From: Azolla caroliniana | Lineage: Eukaryota > Polypodiophyta | Assembly (NCBI GenBank): GCA_043228905.1 | Contig: JBHGNT010000022.1 | Location: 8,308,001-8,372,000, forward strand | Length of the DNA: 64,000 nt | Direction of reading: 5' to 3' | Shown here: piece after piece, positions 20,562 to 30,808 of the stretch | Position numbering within the stretch: position 1 is the first letter of the stretch | Layout of the letters: every line of letters begins with the position of its first letter | Translations under genes and position numbers: made by a program | The notes under the pieces: model-generated | Database searches by the model: none | What the model saw: only the letters and a program-made list of their open reading frames with translations | What the model was told of the DNA's origin: nothing

Positions 20562-20996
20562 ACTCCAATGGCGAAGTCGGAGGCATCGGTTTCAACTTGG
20601 AAGGTTCTCATTGGGTCGGGGTGGACCGACACTAGGGTTGAGAGTAAAGTTGCCTTGAGGGCATTAAAAGAACTTTGTGTCATGGAGGTCTAGAGAAATG
20701 GAGTATCTTTTCTAGTAAGCATGATTAGAGGTTGCACTAGAGATCATGTAGCCCAAGAATTCCACAGAGGTTCCGTCATATTCACACTTCTCACTTTTCG
20801 CGTAAAGCCCATGTTCCTGAAGTTTGGTTAGAACTAGTTGGATGTGTTGTGTGTGCTCCTTTATGTTGGAAGAAAAAACTAAGATGTCGTTAAGGTAGAT
20901 TACCACGAAGTGATCAAGATACTCAAGAAATATATTTTTCATCATGTGCTGGAAGACTGTCCGAGCGTTGGTGAGACCGAATGACATCACCTTTGT
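20562..20996 (-). pseudogene. Gypsy-1 RT to RNase H fragment
   Basis: Encodes MSFGLTNARTVFQHMMKNIF, FVVIYLNDILVFS and EKCEYDGTSVEFLGYMI, then in decayed form FQVETDASDFAIG. The catalytic YLDD reads YLND here, so the first catalytic Asp is changed to Asn. The upstream RT is lost at the junction with the Copia-1c LTR at 21008. Confidence 0.85.
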
Positions 20997-21007
20997 AGAA
21001 AGTTACG

Positions 21008-21480
21008 TGTGTAGAAGCTTTGTGCACTAGACACAATTGGCTCAGCCGGACAACAAAAGACAATTAGGAATATACAGAGTAAGAGAGAGAGAAACTAAGT
21101 GAGCAGACACCAACTTCTATTACAAAAGTAACACTTAGTACATACACTTAACAAAGTACTTTTTATACAAGCCTCTGATGTAGGTTGACTCAAGTACTGA
21201 CAAGTACTTCAATGCTCATAATCGAGCATCTGGCATTGACTCCCAAAAATATTCCTATTTATGAATAGGAACATCGGCCCTAACTCCTTGCTCGCTGCAT
21301 AACGATCCGGCTTCTGGCTTCTTCGCCCGGCCGACGCATGTTGAACTTGTCTCTCAACACTCCCCCTCAAGCTCAACTTGAGGTCTTGTTAGTTCATGAG
21401 CTAGTTCTTCGCTCCAGCTTCTCCTGGCTTCATGCCTCCTTGCTCACGCTCCTTGACCTACACGCTGTCGTGAAGATTTT
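21008..21480 (-). mobile_element. Copia-1c fragment: 3' internal tail, polypurine tract and LTR
   Basis: Minus strand: tail sequence shared with 3160-3272 (21480-21372), the purine tract ending GGGGGAG at 21360, then the LTR. The LTR (21359-21008, about 352 bp) starts TGTTGAGAGAC and ends TTCTACACA, with a TATA box near 21150. It abuts the Gypsy-1 RT and appears inserted into it. The rest of the element is missing. Confidence 0.8.
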
Positions 21481-22257
21481 TGGCAACACTATGAAAATTG
21501 CGTGGAACGAGGAAAATCGAGAAGGTGCAATGTGCACACATATGAAAGGAGTGATGGTTACACATGTATGTTAGCACGTTAATGTGCACGTGTGATGTGT
21601 GTTTAGGTGTTCATTACACAAGATATAAAAATAAGCCTAGTGACATACAATGAGGTGCAAGTAAGGTTTTGAACCTTACATCTCCAAGATAGGAGGCAAT
21701 TCACATACAATTAAGGCTAGGTTGTTCTCTTTAAAGTTTATTTTCTTCATTGTATTTTTCACATGTAACTGCTCGTACATGAGAGCTTGAATGAGGGACA
21801 TGGTCATCATGCATCACATGTGATACATGAGCGCCAAATGAAAATCATGCATCGCATGCATTCCATGCATACAATGAATGTCTTACACCCTCACATGCAT
21901 CATGTGCACGGGGGCAACTATATAAGAAGGAAAGGAAGGGAAAGGAACTCAAGTGATGTATGAAATTAATAAAATAATAATAAAAGATTAGTTGTCTCAT
22001 TGGCAATGTATATTGTCTCTCAATTTTGAGGTCAAAGGTTCAAACCCGATAATTGGAATTCTCGTTCGTATCTACCTATTTATTTACCTTTAATACTTTC
22101 TCGTTTGCGCTAGTCCTTCCGGTCTAGAACACTGACGGTCCCGCTTCATTGTCCTGTACGATCCCTTCGATCCTCCATCACCACTTGTGGATAGAGGCCG
22201 GTGCTTGTTTGCGCATGTGTAACACACACATCGTGACGTTTAGCACATGTGTCACGT
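21481..22257. other. LTR-like, non-coding DNA with two tRNA-like boxes
   Basis: No gene. CTATATAAGAAGG near 21920 resembles an LTR TATA box, and two B-box-like motifs occur: AGGTTCAAAACC (minus strand, near 21675) and GGTTCAAACCC (plus, near 22040). CCTTCCGGTCTAGAACACTG near 22115 resembles U5 ends of the nearby Gypsy LTRs. Gypsy-2 starts at its right edge, so this may be an older LTR into which Gypsy-2 inserted. Confidence 0.4.
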
Positions 22258-23018
22258 TGTCGAGAAAATCCTCGCGGATGCGTAGAAGTTGGGCAGGACC
22301 ACAGGGGTCTTGAACCAAGGAATCAAGAAGTGAGAAGGAAGAATCTATGGTTTACATAAGCCCTGAGACCGCGGTTAAACAGAGAAGGTTAGCCAAACAA
22401 GAGAGAGAGAGAGAGTGTAAGAGGACCGTGTGTAGACACAATGCAGACAGAGATGCTGAGAACAACTTTCGTTAGGTAGATAACTTTCTATTAATCAAAA
22501 CATGCACGTGGCACTGTGGGTGATTACAACCGGATCAATGCCGGTGATAGAGCGTAGAGCTCTACAGTAGTTAGATACAAAGATACCTAGGCACGTAGAA
22601 GGTTGATCCCCTGGTTGGGAGCACTCGGGCGTCTGACGTGAGTAGGGGAGGCACCTTCCGGTGATCCGTCGTAGGACTCCTCGTCTTCCCTCCTCTCTGT
22701 TTCTTTTCTCCTCTTTAGATGATATATTTAAAATAGTCAAAGGTCGCCCCTTTTATAGTAAAAGGAGTGACCGTTACCTAGCATTCATGACATGTCGCTT
22801 TCCCTTCCTAGATTCTTTCCCCTGATTCGCTCTCCTCGTAACTCTCCCTACTTCCGCGATGTCAGAATTCCTATTAATGCCTTAACTACCTAGTACACCT
22901 CATTCTACCTATGCCTAGTACTTACACTATTTAATTCACTAGAGGTGTGCACTCATGCACACCAGTGTTCCTGCGTGTTTCACATTGTTTCCACCTATGG
23001 CCTGGAATCTTCACGACA
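22258..23018 (-). repeat. Gypsy-2 3' LTR
   Basis: Begins TGTCGTGAAGATTCC at 23018 and ends TTTTCTCGACA at 22258. Closely matches 32983-33739 over its whole length by eye, including a GA microsatellite near 22405 and a TATA box (TATAAAAGG, minus) near 22755. Open frames inside it are not genes. Confidence 0.9.
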
Positions 23019-23092
23019 TCCACCCCCACTAAACTGCACATACTCCGGTATGTGCTGGGTAGTGAATTTAGTGAGGGATTCTGGGCCATCTG

Positions 23093-23860
23093 CTACTCGT
23101 CCTCCCCCTCTGAATTGGCGCTTTCGGCTCTCGCATCCGGTTCTACCTCGTTCTGCCTCTTGAAGGCCTTTATCCGCTTCCCGGCCGCCGGAGTCGTCAT
23201 TCGGGTCCCGTCGAGCTCCGCAAGATGATACGTCGCGTTATCGTTGACACTAATTACCACGTATGGCCCGAACCATTGCTTCGCGAACTTACGCGTAGAC
23301 CTATGCTGGTTGTCGAGGCTACTGTTGTAGACTAACACCCAATCACCTTCTTCGATCTTCCTTGGCCGGAGCCGGTGTGTTCGGTCGAACCGGGCCTTGT
23401 TTCAGATTCTCGCTTCTTTCACCCTCGCCATGGCCCGCTCTACGTCTGCTGGCTTTTGTTCGAGTTGCCGAATTCGGGTCGTTAACAATTCTTCTCGGCT
23501 CATTTCGTTGGCCCAATCGCTCGCCGTCCACGAGGCGATCGTCCGCTCCATTGGCATGATGGGTTTCTGTCCAAACATTAGTTCCGCCGGCATGTACCCT
23601 GTCACCGAACTGTGGGTAGTCTTGTCCGCCCATAGCGCGTAAGGGAGCAACCTCGGCCAGTCGCCGACTCGTCCTTCGCTCGCGCGTACAATGGCTTTTA
23701 CGATCGGACCGTGGCCCCGCTCAATCTTTCCATTTGCCTCTAGGTTGTACGCTGTCGTGAGGGACAATTTTACGCCTAGCCAGTCGAACAGTTCCTTGGC
23801 CTCTTCCGCGTCACCCGTTGTCGTGAAGAATTTCGGCCAGAGGTGAAAATCGGGAAACAT
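23093..23860 (-). pseudogene. Gypsy-2 integrase, C-terminal half
   Basis: After the Gypsy-3 junction the frame reads DAEEAKELFDWLGVKLSLTT, then AYNLEANGKIERGHGPIVKA with the catalytic Glu, LLPYALWADKTTHSSVTGYM, and a C-terminal GPY-type module RKFAKQWFGPYVVISVNDNA. The open frame formally begins in Gypsy-3 LTR sequence (MFPDFHLWPKF) and is a chimera there. A frame change near 23400 is followed by the frame at 23093-23338, which ends in an acidic tail. Confidence 0.85.
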
Positions 23861-24573
23861 TGGCTACATCGGCGGGGTGCAGCGTGTGTACGCACCCATG
23901 TACATTTAGTGTGAATATCGAGGGCGCCTTTATGGCGCCGAAGAGTAGTCAAGTGGGGACAGACGATCCCATGGAAGTCGGGATTTGTCCCACATTGTAA
24001 CGCATCCCTCTCCTTGTTCTATAAAAGGAAGGGATCGCCCTTTGTGGAGGGGTTGCCCATTTTGCATTAGAGGGTATACCGTTAGGTTTAGGGTTAGGTT
24101 TCTTCTGCTTCTTCTTCTTCCCCTTCGTGTTCGTTTAGGGTTTTCTTCAGCTCGTCTCCTGCGCAAGACCCCACTCGGCGCGACGAGCCCGTGAACTCCC
24201 CGACGGCGGCTTGGCAGCAGACGACTACTGTAACCTACCTCAGTCCGGCTCGAAGCCGGGAGTGTATTCTTCTTATATATATATACATATACTTTTGTGT
24301 CTGCCTGTGTATATTGGCGTCTTGTTGGTGTCGGGTGCTCCCCTTCTTCCCTGCGTTTCCTGTACATGAGTGTGTGTGTGTGTGTGTGTGCGCGCGCGCG
24401 TGAGTCGGTGTCAAGCACGCTCTCTCACTCTCTCTCTCTCCCTTCGGCTGCTTCCGGTGCGTTTTAGGGGTGCCCCAGAAACGGTGAAGTGCGACTTCCT
24501 ACGCTCCGTCGCTCCCTAGTCCAAGACCCCCGTGGTCCCGCCTTTCTCCACGCACGCGCGTAACAACGCGACA
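23824..24573 (+). repeat. Gypsy-3 5' LTR
   Basis: TGAAGAATTTCGG ... ACGCGACA. TATA box TATAAAAGG at about 24021; telomere-like motifs (GGTTTAGGGTTAGG near 24085, GTTTAGGGTTTTC near 24132); a (TG)n run at 24370-24390. Confidence 0.9.
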
Positions 24574-24574
24574 T

Positions 24575-24595
24575 CTTTGGTGAACCCGACGTGAA
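24575..24595 (+). promoter_or_regulatory. Gypsy-3 primer-binding site
   Basis: TTTGGTGAACCCGACGTG follows the LTR end by two bases. The equivalent site of Gypsy-2 (minus, 32981 to 32961) reads TTTGGTGAACCCCACGTG, one base different. The matching tRNA was not identified. Confidence 0.7.
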
Positions 24596-24610
24596 AGGCG
24601 GCAAGGGAGG

Positions 24611-26050
24611 ATGGAGTCGGAAGACGACGACCTTGCGGAGATGGTGGCCGAAGTGGTGTTGGAGTCGGCACGAGTGGTGATGAGGCGAGAAGCAGCGCAA
24701 CAAGCGGTTGAGCGAGTGGTCGAAAGAGTCGGCCGTTTCAACGGGGACAAAGTCCCATCTTACTTGGAAGCCTACAACGCGGAAATGGAGGAGCGTGGCG
24801 TAGATGAGGCGTTGAGGCTGGAGTTCTTCTGTCGGGTCGTGGCTGTCCGGATGCATGCGGAAATAAAGGAGCTCCGAGAGGCTCATAGTTCGTGGGAGGC
24901 CTTCGAAGAGGCGCTCCTGAAGGCATACGGAGGACGGCGGAAAAGCCGGGGACGACACGACTTCGACCAGTGGGTAGCATCGGCAAAGACCCACCGGGGC
25001 GCGACCAAGGCGTTCCGGGAGTTCGAGCGACGGCTTGCTCGGCTCCCAGAGCGGGAACAAGGTTTGGTGGGGGCGCACAAAGTCCTTTTGTTCATAAGGT
25101 CGATCGACTGAAAGGAACGGGAAGCCATCAGAATTTAGCTCGAAGACGATGATGGAGCGAATGGGCTTACGGAGGACTGGTCGAAGGTCGGAAGGGGGTG
25201 CCAACGGCTTGACAAAGAGCGAGCCGAGAAGGCTAAGAGGAAGGGGCGCGACGGCGCGCCATCACAGTGGGAGGAGGCCGAACGGAAAAGGGAGTTGGCA
25301 AGGATCGGCGTTGGGGCCAGGATTGCGGAGGCGTACGCAGCTCTCGAGGCGATGCTCGAGGAAGAGGAAAGATCAAGGCCGCAAGCCGAGACTGAGAAGA
25401 CGGGCCTGCCCCGCGCGTCGGCGGAAGATCGGTATGACGGTACCACGGGAGAGGGTGCGGAATGAAACGCCCTCTCGATTTGCGGAGATAGAACGGTCAA
25501 GGACGAGGCCGAGATACCGATCGCGGAACCAGAACGTTGGGACCAGCGGTTTCGGGCGTGTCAGCCTGAGATCTCGGTCATTGGAGAAGCAAGCCCAGAC
25601 GGGGCTTGCGCGATCGGTAAGAAGACGACCACCGACCACGGAGAGCCGGTGGCTACGGACAAGGGCGTAAAACGGATGGGCGATTCTTTGTGTCTTCCCA
25701 CACTTGCTCCCGAGACGATGGCAGTCGGGCCTGAGTGCCCACGTGAGTCCCAAGCGGAGGAAGGCGGCGGCGAAAGGGCAAGAATCACTAGCGAGACGAT
25801 ACGGGGAAGGAGCGGACGAAAGCCCACGGACTCGATTCCAGAGAACTCGACATTCGGGCCCGTATGCCCATGTAAGACCGAGGAGATGGATGGCGGTACC
25901 GAGGAGTCCTGGCACGATGCCAGCGAAGACGGATGGGAAACGGCCTGCGAGAAGGCCGAGGACGGACACGACACGAGGAGATCGGCATTCCGATACGGGT
26001 GGAGTGTGATCCAGTCGTGGATTGTTCGATTGGGGCCGGACTCGGCGTAA
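24611..26050 (+). pseudogene. Gypsy-3 gag-like reading frame with three stops
   Basis: One frame stays open from ATG 24611 to 26050 except for stops at 25109, 25136 and 25463, so 480 codons were probably once continuous. The N-terminal 166 residues resemble a Ty3/Gypsy Gag: an Ala/Glu-rich helix, RVGRFNGDKVPSYLEAY, SSWEAFEEALLKAY and FREFERRLARLPERE. Gypsy-2 has the parallel motifs KISRFSGKDASSYLEAY and LLQEFESQFVQL. After the Gag core comes a charged region (about residues 180-280) with Glu/Arg-rich helices, then a Gly/Glu-rich tail. No CCHC knuckle or protease motif is visible. Confidence 0.7.
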
Positions 26051-27524
26051 AGGTGCCAATACGGGAGAGGGTGCGGGACGAGCCGCCCTCTTTTACATGG
26101 GGAGAAAGACCGACCGGGCGAAGGTCGAGATTTGGAGGGAGAATGAAAGCCGGTCCTATGGGATTCCTTACACCGATCCGGCTGCAGGCCCGAGTCCCGG
26201 CGTGAGTCCTATAAGAGAGATTGGTGGCGACAGGAGAACGGGACTCAGCAATCCGTAGAAGGACGAACGGACCCGGACGAGAACCGGGCGGAGCGGACTC
26301 CCGGACGACCATTCCGGGAGGGAGGAAGAGAGCTGGCCTATGAAGAGGCCGAGGACACGGTACGTCGGTACCACGGGAGAGGGTGCGGAGTAAACCGCCC
26401 TCTCGGCATGCGGAAAAGGACGACCCGGGACAGGGTCGGGAAGACAAATCGGCGGCCTACGGAGGATCCTTCACACCGGATCTAGAGACTTCGGCAGTCG
26501 GCAACGCGGTCGACGTAAGACCAAGATACTGACGGTGGCGGCGAGGTGACGAAGGCAATGGGCGTAAGGAAGTCCGGTCCTACGGGATCCCCACACCGGT
26601 TCCGGAGACCCCGGCTGTTCGGCCAACGTGGCAACATAAGACCGAGGGAGAAGGAAGGTGGCGGTGGGAAACGGGACCCGGCTACGCGGAAGACACGAGG
26701 AGAGTCCGAGAGGGACTGAAACAAAAGGCACCCGAATTTCAGCCAGCATAGAAACGGAGTCCGGTCCTATGGGACCCTCACACCGATCCGGAGACCCCGG
26801 CAGTTCGGCCAACGTGGCAACGTGAGACCGAGGGAGAAGGACGATGGTGGCAGGGAACGGGACCCGACGACACGAAGTTTCGGAAGGGCCAAGCGGGCTA
26901 CTACGGGGTGTTCCTCGGATGCAAAGAACACCGGTATGCGGGTGAGCGGCGATGCATGATCTGGCCAGAAAGGGGCCGACAAGGCGTGCAATGAACCAGA
27001 GCGCGGCATAGGCAGTGCCAAACAACGGACGAGGGTATGTGGCACACGGGGGTGCCGGAGCGGAAAGGCGAGCGCGAAGAACGTCGGAAAGGGATCCTCC
27101 ACACCGTTCCGGAGACCATGGCGGTTCGAGCCGATGCGACGATGTAAGACCATGGAGAAGGAAGGTGGCGGTGGAAGGACGAAGGCGACGCGAGACACCA
27201 TCAGGACATCACGATTGGACAACGGAGGCCAAGTGGGCCACCACGGGCATGCCTCAAGCGGAGGACATCGGGCATACGGCGGGAAGCGGGGCGTTCATAC
27301 GGCTGAACAAGGGCCAACGGAAGAACACGTACTACGGAGATCGCGACAGAGGACCCATTGACGGGTCGAACGAGCCTACGGGGAGGCGAGCGCGAAGGAA
27401 GACTCGAAGCCGACGGATCAAACTGGCAGCGAGCCAAGATGCGGATCACGGGAAACCGGTTTCTCACCGGCCGAAATCTCTCACCCTTCAACCAGATTGG
27501 CACGTACCGGTGGACGTGCAGTTA
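26051..27524 (+). repeat. Diverged tandem repeats in the 3' half of Gypsy-3
   Basis: GC-rich DNA in which a module of roughly 110-130 bp recurs: GGTCCTA(C/T)GGGA, ACACCG(A/G)TCCGGAGACC, GGCCAACGTGGCAAC and AGACCGAGGGAGAAGG. Clear copies start near 26570, 26760 and 27083, with weaker ones near 26155 and 26455. A second motif, GGGAGAGGGTGCGG, occurs near 25448, 26055 and 26377. Open frames on both strands are by-products of GC content. Confidence 0.75.
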
Positions 27525-27541
27525 GGTGGGGGCGGATGTCC

Positions 27542-28086
27542 TGAAGAATTTCGGCCAGAGGTGAAAACCGGGAAACATTGGCTACATCAGCGGGGTGCAG
27601 CGTGTGTACGCACCCATGTACATTTAGTGTGAATATGGAGGGCGCCTTTATGGCGCCGAAGAGTAGTCAAGTCGGGACAGACGATCCCATGGAAGTCGGG
27701 ATTTGTCCCACATTGTAACGCATCCCTCTCCTTGTTCTATAAAAGGAAGGGATCGCCCTTTGTGGAGGGGTTGCCCATTTTGCATTAGAGGGTATACCGT
27801 TAGGTTTAGGGTTAGGTTTCTTCTGCTTCTTCTTCTTCCCCTTCGTGTTCGTTTAGGGTTTTCTTCAGCTCGTCTCCTACGCAAGACCCCACTCGGCGCG
27901 ACGAGCCCATGAGCTCCCCGACGGCGGCTTGGCAGCAGACGACTACTGTAACCTACCTCAGTCCGGCTCGAAGCCGGGAGTGTATTCTTCTTATATATAT
28001 ATACATATACTTTTGTGTCTGTCTGTGTATATTGGCGTCTTGTTGGTGTCGGGTGCTCCCCTCCTTCCCTGCGTTTCCTGTACATG

Positions 28087-28126
<40 letters not shown>

Positions 28127-28305
28127 CGCGCGCGTGAGTCGGTGTCAAGCACGCTCTCTCACTCTCTCTCTCCCTTCGGCTGCTTCCGGTGCGTTTTAGG
28201 GGTGCCCCAGAAACGGTGAAGTGCGACTTCCTACGCTCCGTCGCTCCCTAGTCCAAGACCCCCGTGGTCCCGCCTTTCTCCACGCACGCGCGTAACAACG
28301 CGACA
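27542..28305 (+). repeat. Gypsy-3 3' LTR
   Basis: Near-identical to 23824-24573, differing mainly by a longer TG microsatellite (28089-28120) and scattered substitutions. Ends GCGACA directly against Gypsy-2 integrase sequence. Confidence 0.9.
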
Positions 28306-28833
28306 CTGTATCGGCATATGACATCTTCGATCAGAAACTTACATACTTCCGGGATGGTCTTGTTTGTTAGTGCCCGACCCTCTACTTGGTTCCTTAGGTC
28401 TTCTCTAGCCAGCACCATGTATCGCTTCTGACCCTCTCCCATTGGCATTGTTACTAAGTCAACCATCCATTTGAAGTGCACGGCTGGGGGGGTATGTTGG
28501 GTGCAACTCGTCGTGGTGTCGAACCACCGAGTGCATCTGGCAGCTTTCGCATGTGGACACGAAGTCGTGCACGCTCTTATATATACCTAGCCACCATTAT
28601 TTCTCCTTTAACTTCTCGAATGTGGCCCATGTACCCCGGTGTCCAAACCATGGGCTTTCGTGGAACTCTGATATTAGCTTCTCTTGATCATCCGCCCACA
28701 TTATTACCCGGAGCATCGCGTCGTTTCGCCTTTTTGGGACCCTCCAGAATTTTCCGTTCCATAGGAAGTATCGGTATGTCCTTTTTCGGAGCTGTCCTGC
28801 TTCCTCCCTAGTCATCGAGGCGTCCGCCGTCAT
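28306..28833 (-). pseudogene. Gypsy-2 integrase, N-terminal half
   Basis: Encodes the HHCC zinc module (HESPWFGHRGTWATFEKLKE, CESCQMHS) and the first catalytic Asp in FKWMVDLVTMPMGEGQKRYM, then FLIEDVICRYS at the Gypsy-3 boundary. The dozen residues that should carry the second catalytic Asp are absent on both sides of the inserted element. A stop follows KLKEK. Confidence 0.85.
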
Positions 28834-28911
28834 TGTTTTTAGAAATCTTCTGATTAATAGCCACTCCCCGTCGTAATCGTCTTAGTCGAACTCGTTTAGG
28901 GGCGGAGCGCT

Positions 28912-29700
28912 TCACCTTTTTATCCTCATCCTTGCCGATTCGAAGAAGTCCACGCTGACTCCTTCGTTCTCTGATACTATGCCGTCCTTGTCCTCGAACC
29001 TTGCTCTGGAAAACATATCGGCCATGGTGTTGTCTTTACCTGAGATGTGTCGTATCTCTAGGTTCAGGGACTTGATGTACCCAATCCACCTGAGCATGGC
29101 CATGTCGGGAGTTGCGCATCCGGAGACCATACCGAGAATCGGTAGGTAGTCTGTTTCTATAATCACTTTTGTCCCAATTAGGTAGTCTTTGTCGACCTTA
29201 ACCGCCGAAACGATACCCCATAGCTCGTTCTTAACTTGGGTGTATCCTCGCTGTCGTGCACTCAGTACCTTCGCACCGAACCGGATAGGGAAACGCATGC
29301 CATCTCCGTCCTCTTGATTTACGACCCATCCGATCTCGGTCGGGCTGGTGTCCATCGTGATGTAGACCGGAGTTCCCGGTGTGTATTCCGCTTTGCGTAA
29401 AGCTGGTGCCGGGGTGAGCGTTCGTTTTAGCCTCCGAACTGCCTCAATATGTTCCTTTGTCCATTCGAATTTCCTGATCTTCTTTAGCAAGCCGTAGAGT
29501 GGTTCGACAATGTGCGCGTAATGAGGGATCCATATGTGGTAGAAGGCGCATGCTCCTAAGAATCGCCGGACCTCTGTGATGGATCCGTAGTCCTCCTTCA
29601 TTGCCGAGATGGACTCTACCTTGGTCGGCGATGGCTTCTGGCCGTACGACCCACATAGATGGCCCACCACTAAGATCTTTGGCTGTCTGAAGGCCGACTT
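28912..29700 (-). pseudogene. Gypsy-2 RT thumb and RNase H
   Basis: Frame of about 250 codons: VRRFLGACAFYHIWIPHYAH, EWTKEHIEAVRRLK, then RNase H with Asp in YITMDTSPTEIGWV, Glu in YTQVKNELWGIV and Asp in VIIETDYLPILGM, and the RNase H end HISGKDNTMADMFSR. The catalytic Asp/Glu/Asp set looks intact here. The 3' end runs to RMRIKR before a stop. Confidence 0.85.
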
Positions 29701-30431
29701 CTCTCCTGAGAAGGTAAGCCGCGCGTCTTCGAGCCTCTATAGTATCTTCTCGTAGTTGGAGATATGGTCGGTGATGCCGATCGACTCATCCTTGGTGTCC
29801 TCTGGACCCCCCTTGATAGGGATGTCATCCAGGAAAGGCATGGTGATGTCCGGAATGCAGTCCCGACTGAGTATATGGACCTTCCGGCGAAGGCTTCCGC
29901 GAACTCATCGATCGACGGTCCAACTCCCGTATTACGGATGGTCACCTTATTCACCGGTTGTAAGTCCTGGATGAAGCGCAGTGTACTGTTCTTCTTTGGT
30001 ACAGTAAACCACCGGTTAGAGTAAGGGGCACTCGATGGTTCAAGGATGCCCAACTCCACCTTCTGCTTAAGAAGCTCCATCAACATTGGCATGTGAGCTC
30101 TCGATACTTGAATCGGTTTGAGACTCCATGACACGTGCGGCACGGTAAAGATCACCATCGGTTCGACAATGGTCGGGTCGACGCACCCAATTTCTCCCGG
30201 CGAGAATGCGAAGGCTTTCCCGTGCCTCTCGAGCATCCTTCTGAACTGGTCCTCTTCCGCCGGCAGTGGGAAGCCACCCCCACTGATCTTCAGCTCTTGT
30301 AGCGTTTTGTCAGGGAAATAGTGTCCTATGCCGACCGGATCTTGCAAGCTCGGGTCGGTAGCGACCCCCTTTATTCGTTCCCAGCTCCGCTCCGGTAAGG
30401 GAGCCGTGACGGGCCTCACCTTCCGGTCCAC
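29670..30431 (-). pseudogene. Gypsy-2 reverse transcriptase with internal deletion
   Basis: The frame carries HYFPDKTLQELKI, MVIFTVPHVSWSLKPIQV, YSNRWFTVPKKNSTLRFIQD and LQPVNKVTIRN, and breaks off after GRSIYSV. In another frame it resumes directly at CIPDITMPFLDDIPIKGG, the catalytic block. The palm segment between (SGYDQF to LPQGATNS in relatives, some 60-70 residues) is missing. The rest ends NYEKIL and LTFSGEKSAF. Confidence 0.85.
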
Positions 30432-30808
30432 AGTCTTGTACTTGGTGTCTACTCAGGCGATCCGATGCGCCCTGGTTTTTCTTTCGAAGTCCGCAATGAC
30501 TTCATACATGTCGACTGAGTTGACCGGTATGACTCAGTCTTCGCTTAGGCCTCCTTCGACTACCTTCCCGATTTCTCCAAGGGTGTCATCGAACGAGACT
30601 GCCTCCACGGCTTCCCCAATCCCTTCATCGTGACTCAAGGCTCCGCACGCCTTTAAGCGTATTTCGGCCCGTTTTCTTTCTCGGCCACTGATGCTGGCTA
30701 TGGTACATCCCCCGTTGTTGGAGAACAAAACTATCCTTTCTATTTTACAGGTGTGGGGAATTTCCCGGCTATCCGGACTATCGCGGCCCCACGCCTTGAT
30801 AGTCCTTT

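Larger units (their letters stand above)
19379..20996 (-). mobile_element. Gypsy-1 chromovirus remnant (minus strand)
   Basis: Read right to left: RT (20996 to about 20700), the first residues of RNase H (to 20562), a foreign or rearranged LTR (20561-20239), integrase C-terminus with a GPF module in three copies, chromodomain, polypurine tract and LTR. The RNase H body and integrase core are missing, so this is a rearranged relic of a chromodomain Ty3/Gypsy element. Confidence 0.8.
23824..28305 (+). mobile_element. Gypsy-3, non-autonomous gag-only LTR element (TR-GAG-like)
   Basis: 4482 bp with LTRs of 750 and 764 bp, PBS TTTGGTGAACCCGACGTG after the 5' LTR and purine tract AGGTGGGGGCGG before the 3' LTR. 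The 2968-bp interior has a gag-like frame and repeats but no protease, RT, RNase H or integrase on either strand. It sits in the Gypsy-2 integrase. The PBS and Gag resemble those of Gypsy-2, which suggests trans-mobilisation by a related element (inference). Confidence 0.85.

Noticed and set aside
20263-20595. 110-codon minus-strand ORF with hydrophobic stretches
   Set aside because: It lies inside a TGTCT...TGACA LTR and has no homology signal.
22495-22740. 81-codon ORF, repeated at 33216-33461
   Set aside because: The duplicate copies are LTR positions of Gypsy-2, not genes.
23930-24418. 162-codon ORF and its copy at 27648-28148
   Set aside because: Both are the same LTR sequence of Gypsy-3, including a TG microsatellite translated as His/Thr repeats.
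24464-27503. Long minus-strand ORFs (up to 246 codons) opposite Gypsy-3
   Set aside because: GC-rich repeats leave all frames open; the plus frame has Gag motifs and continuity, the minus frames are Pro/Ser/Arg-rich noise.
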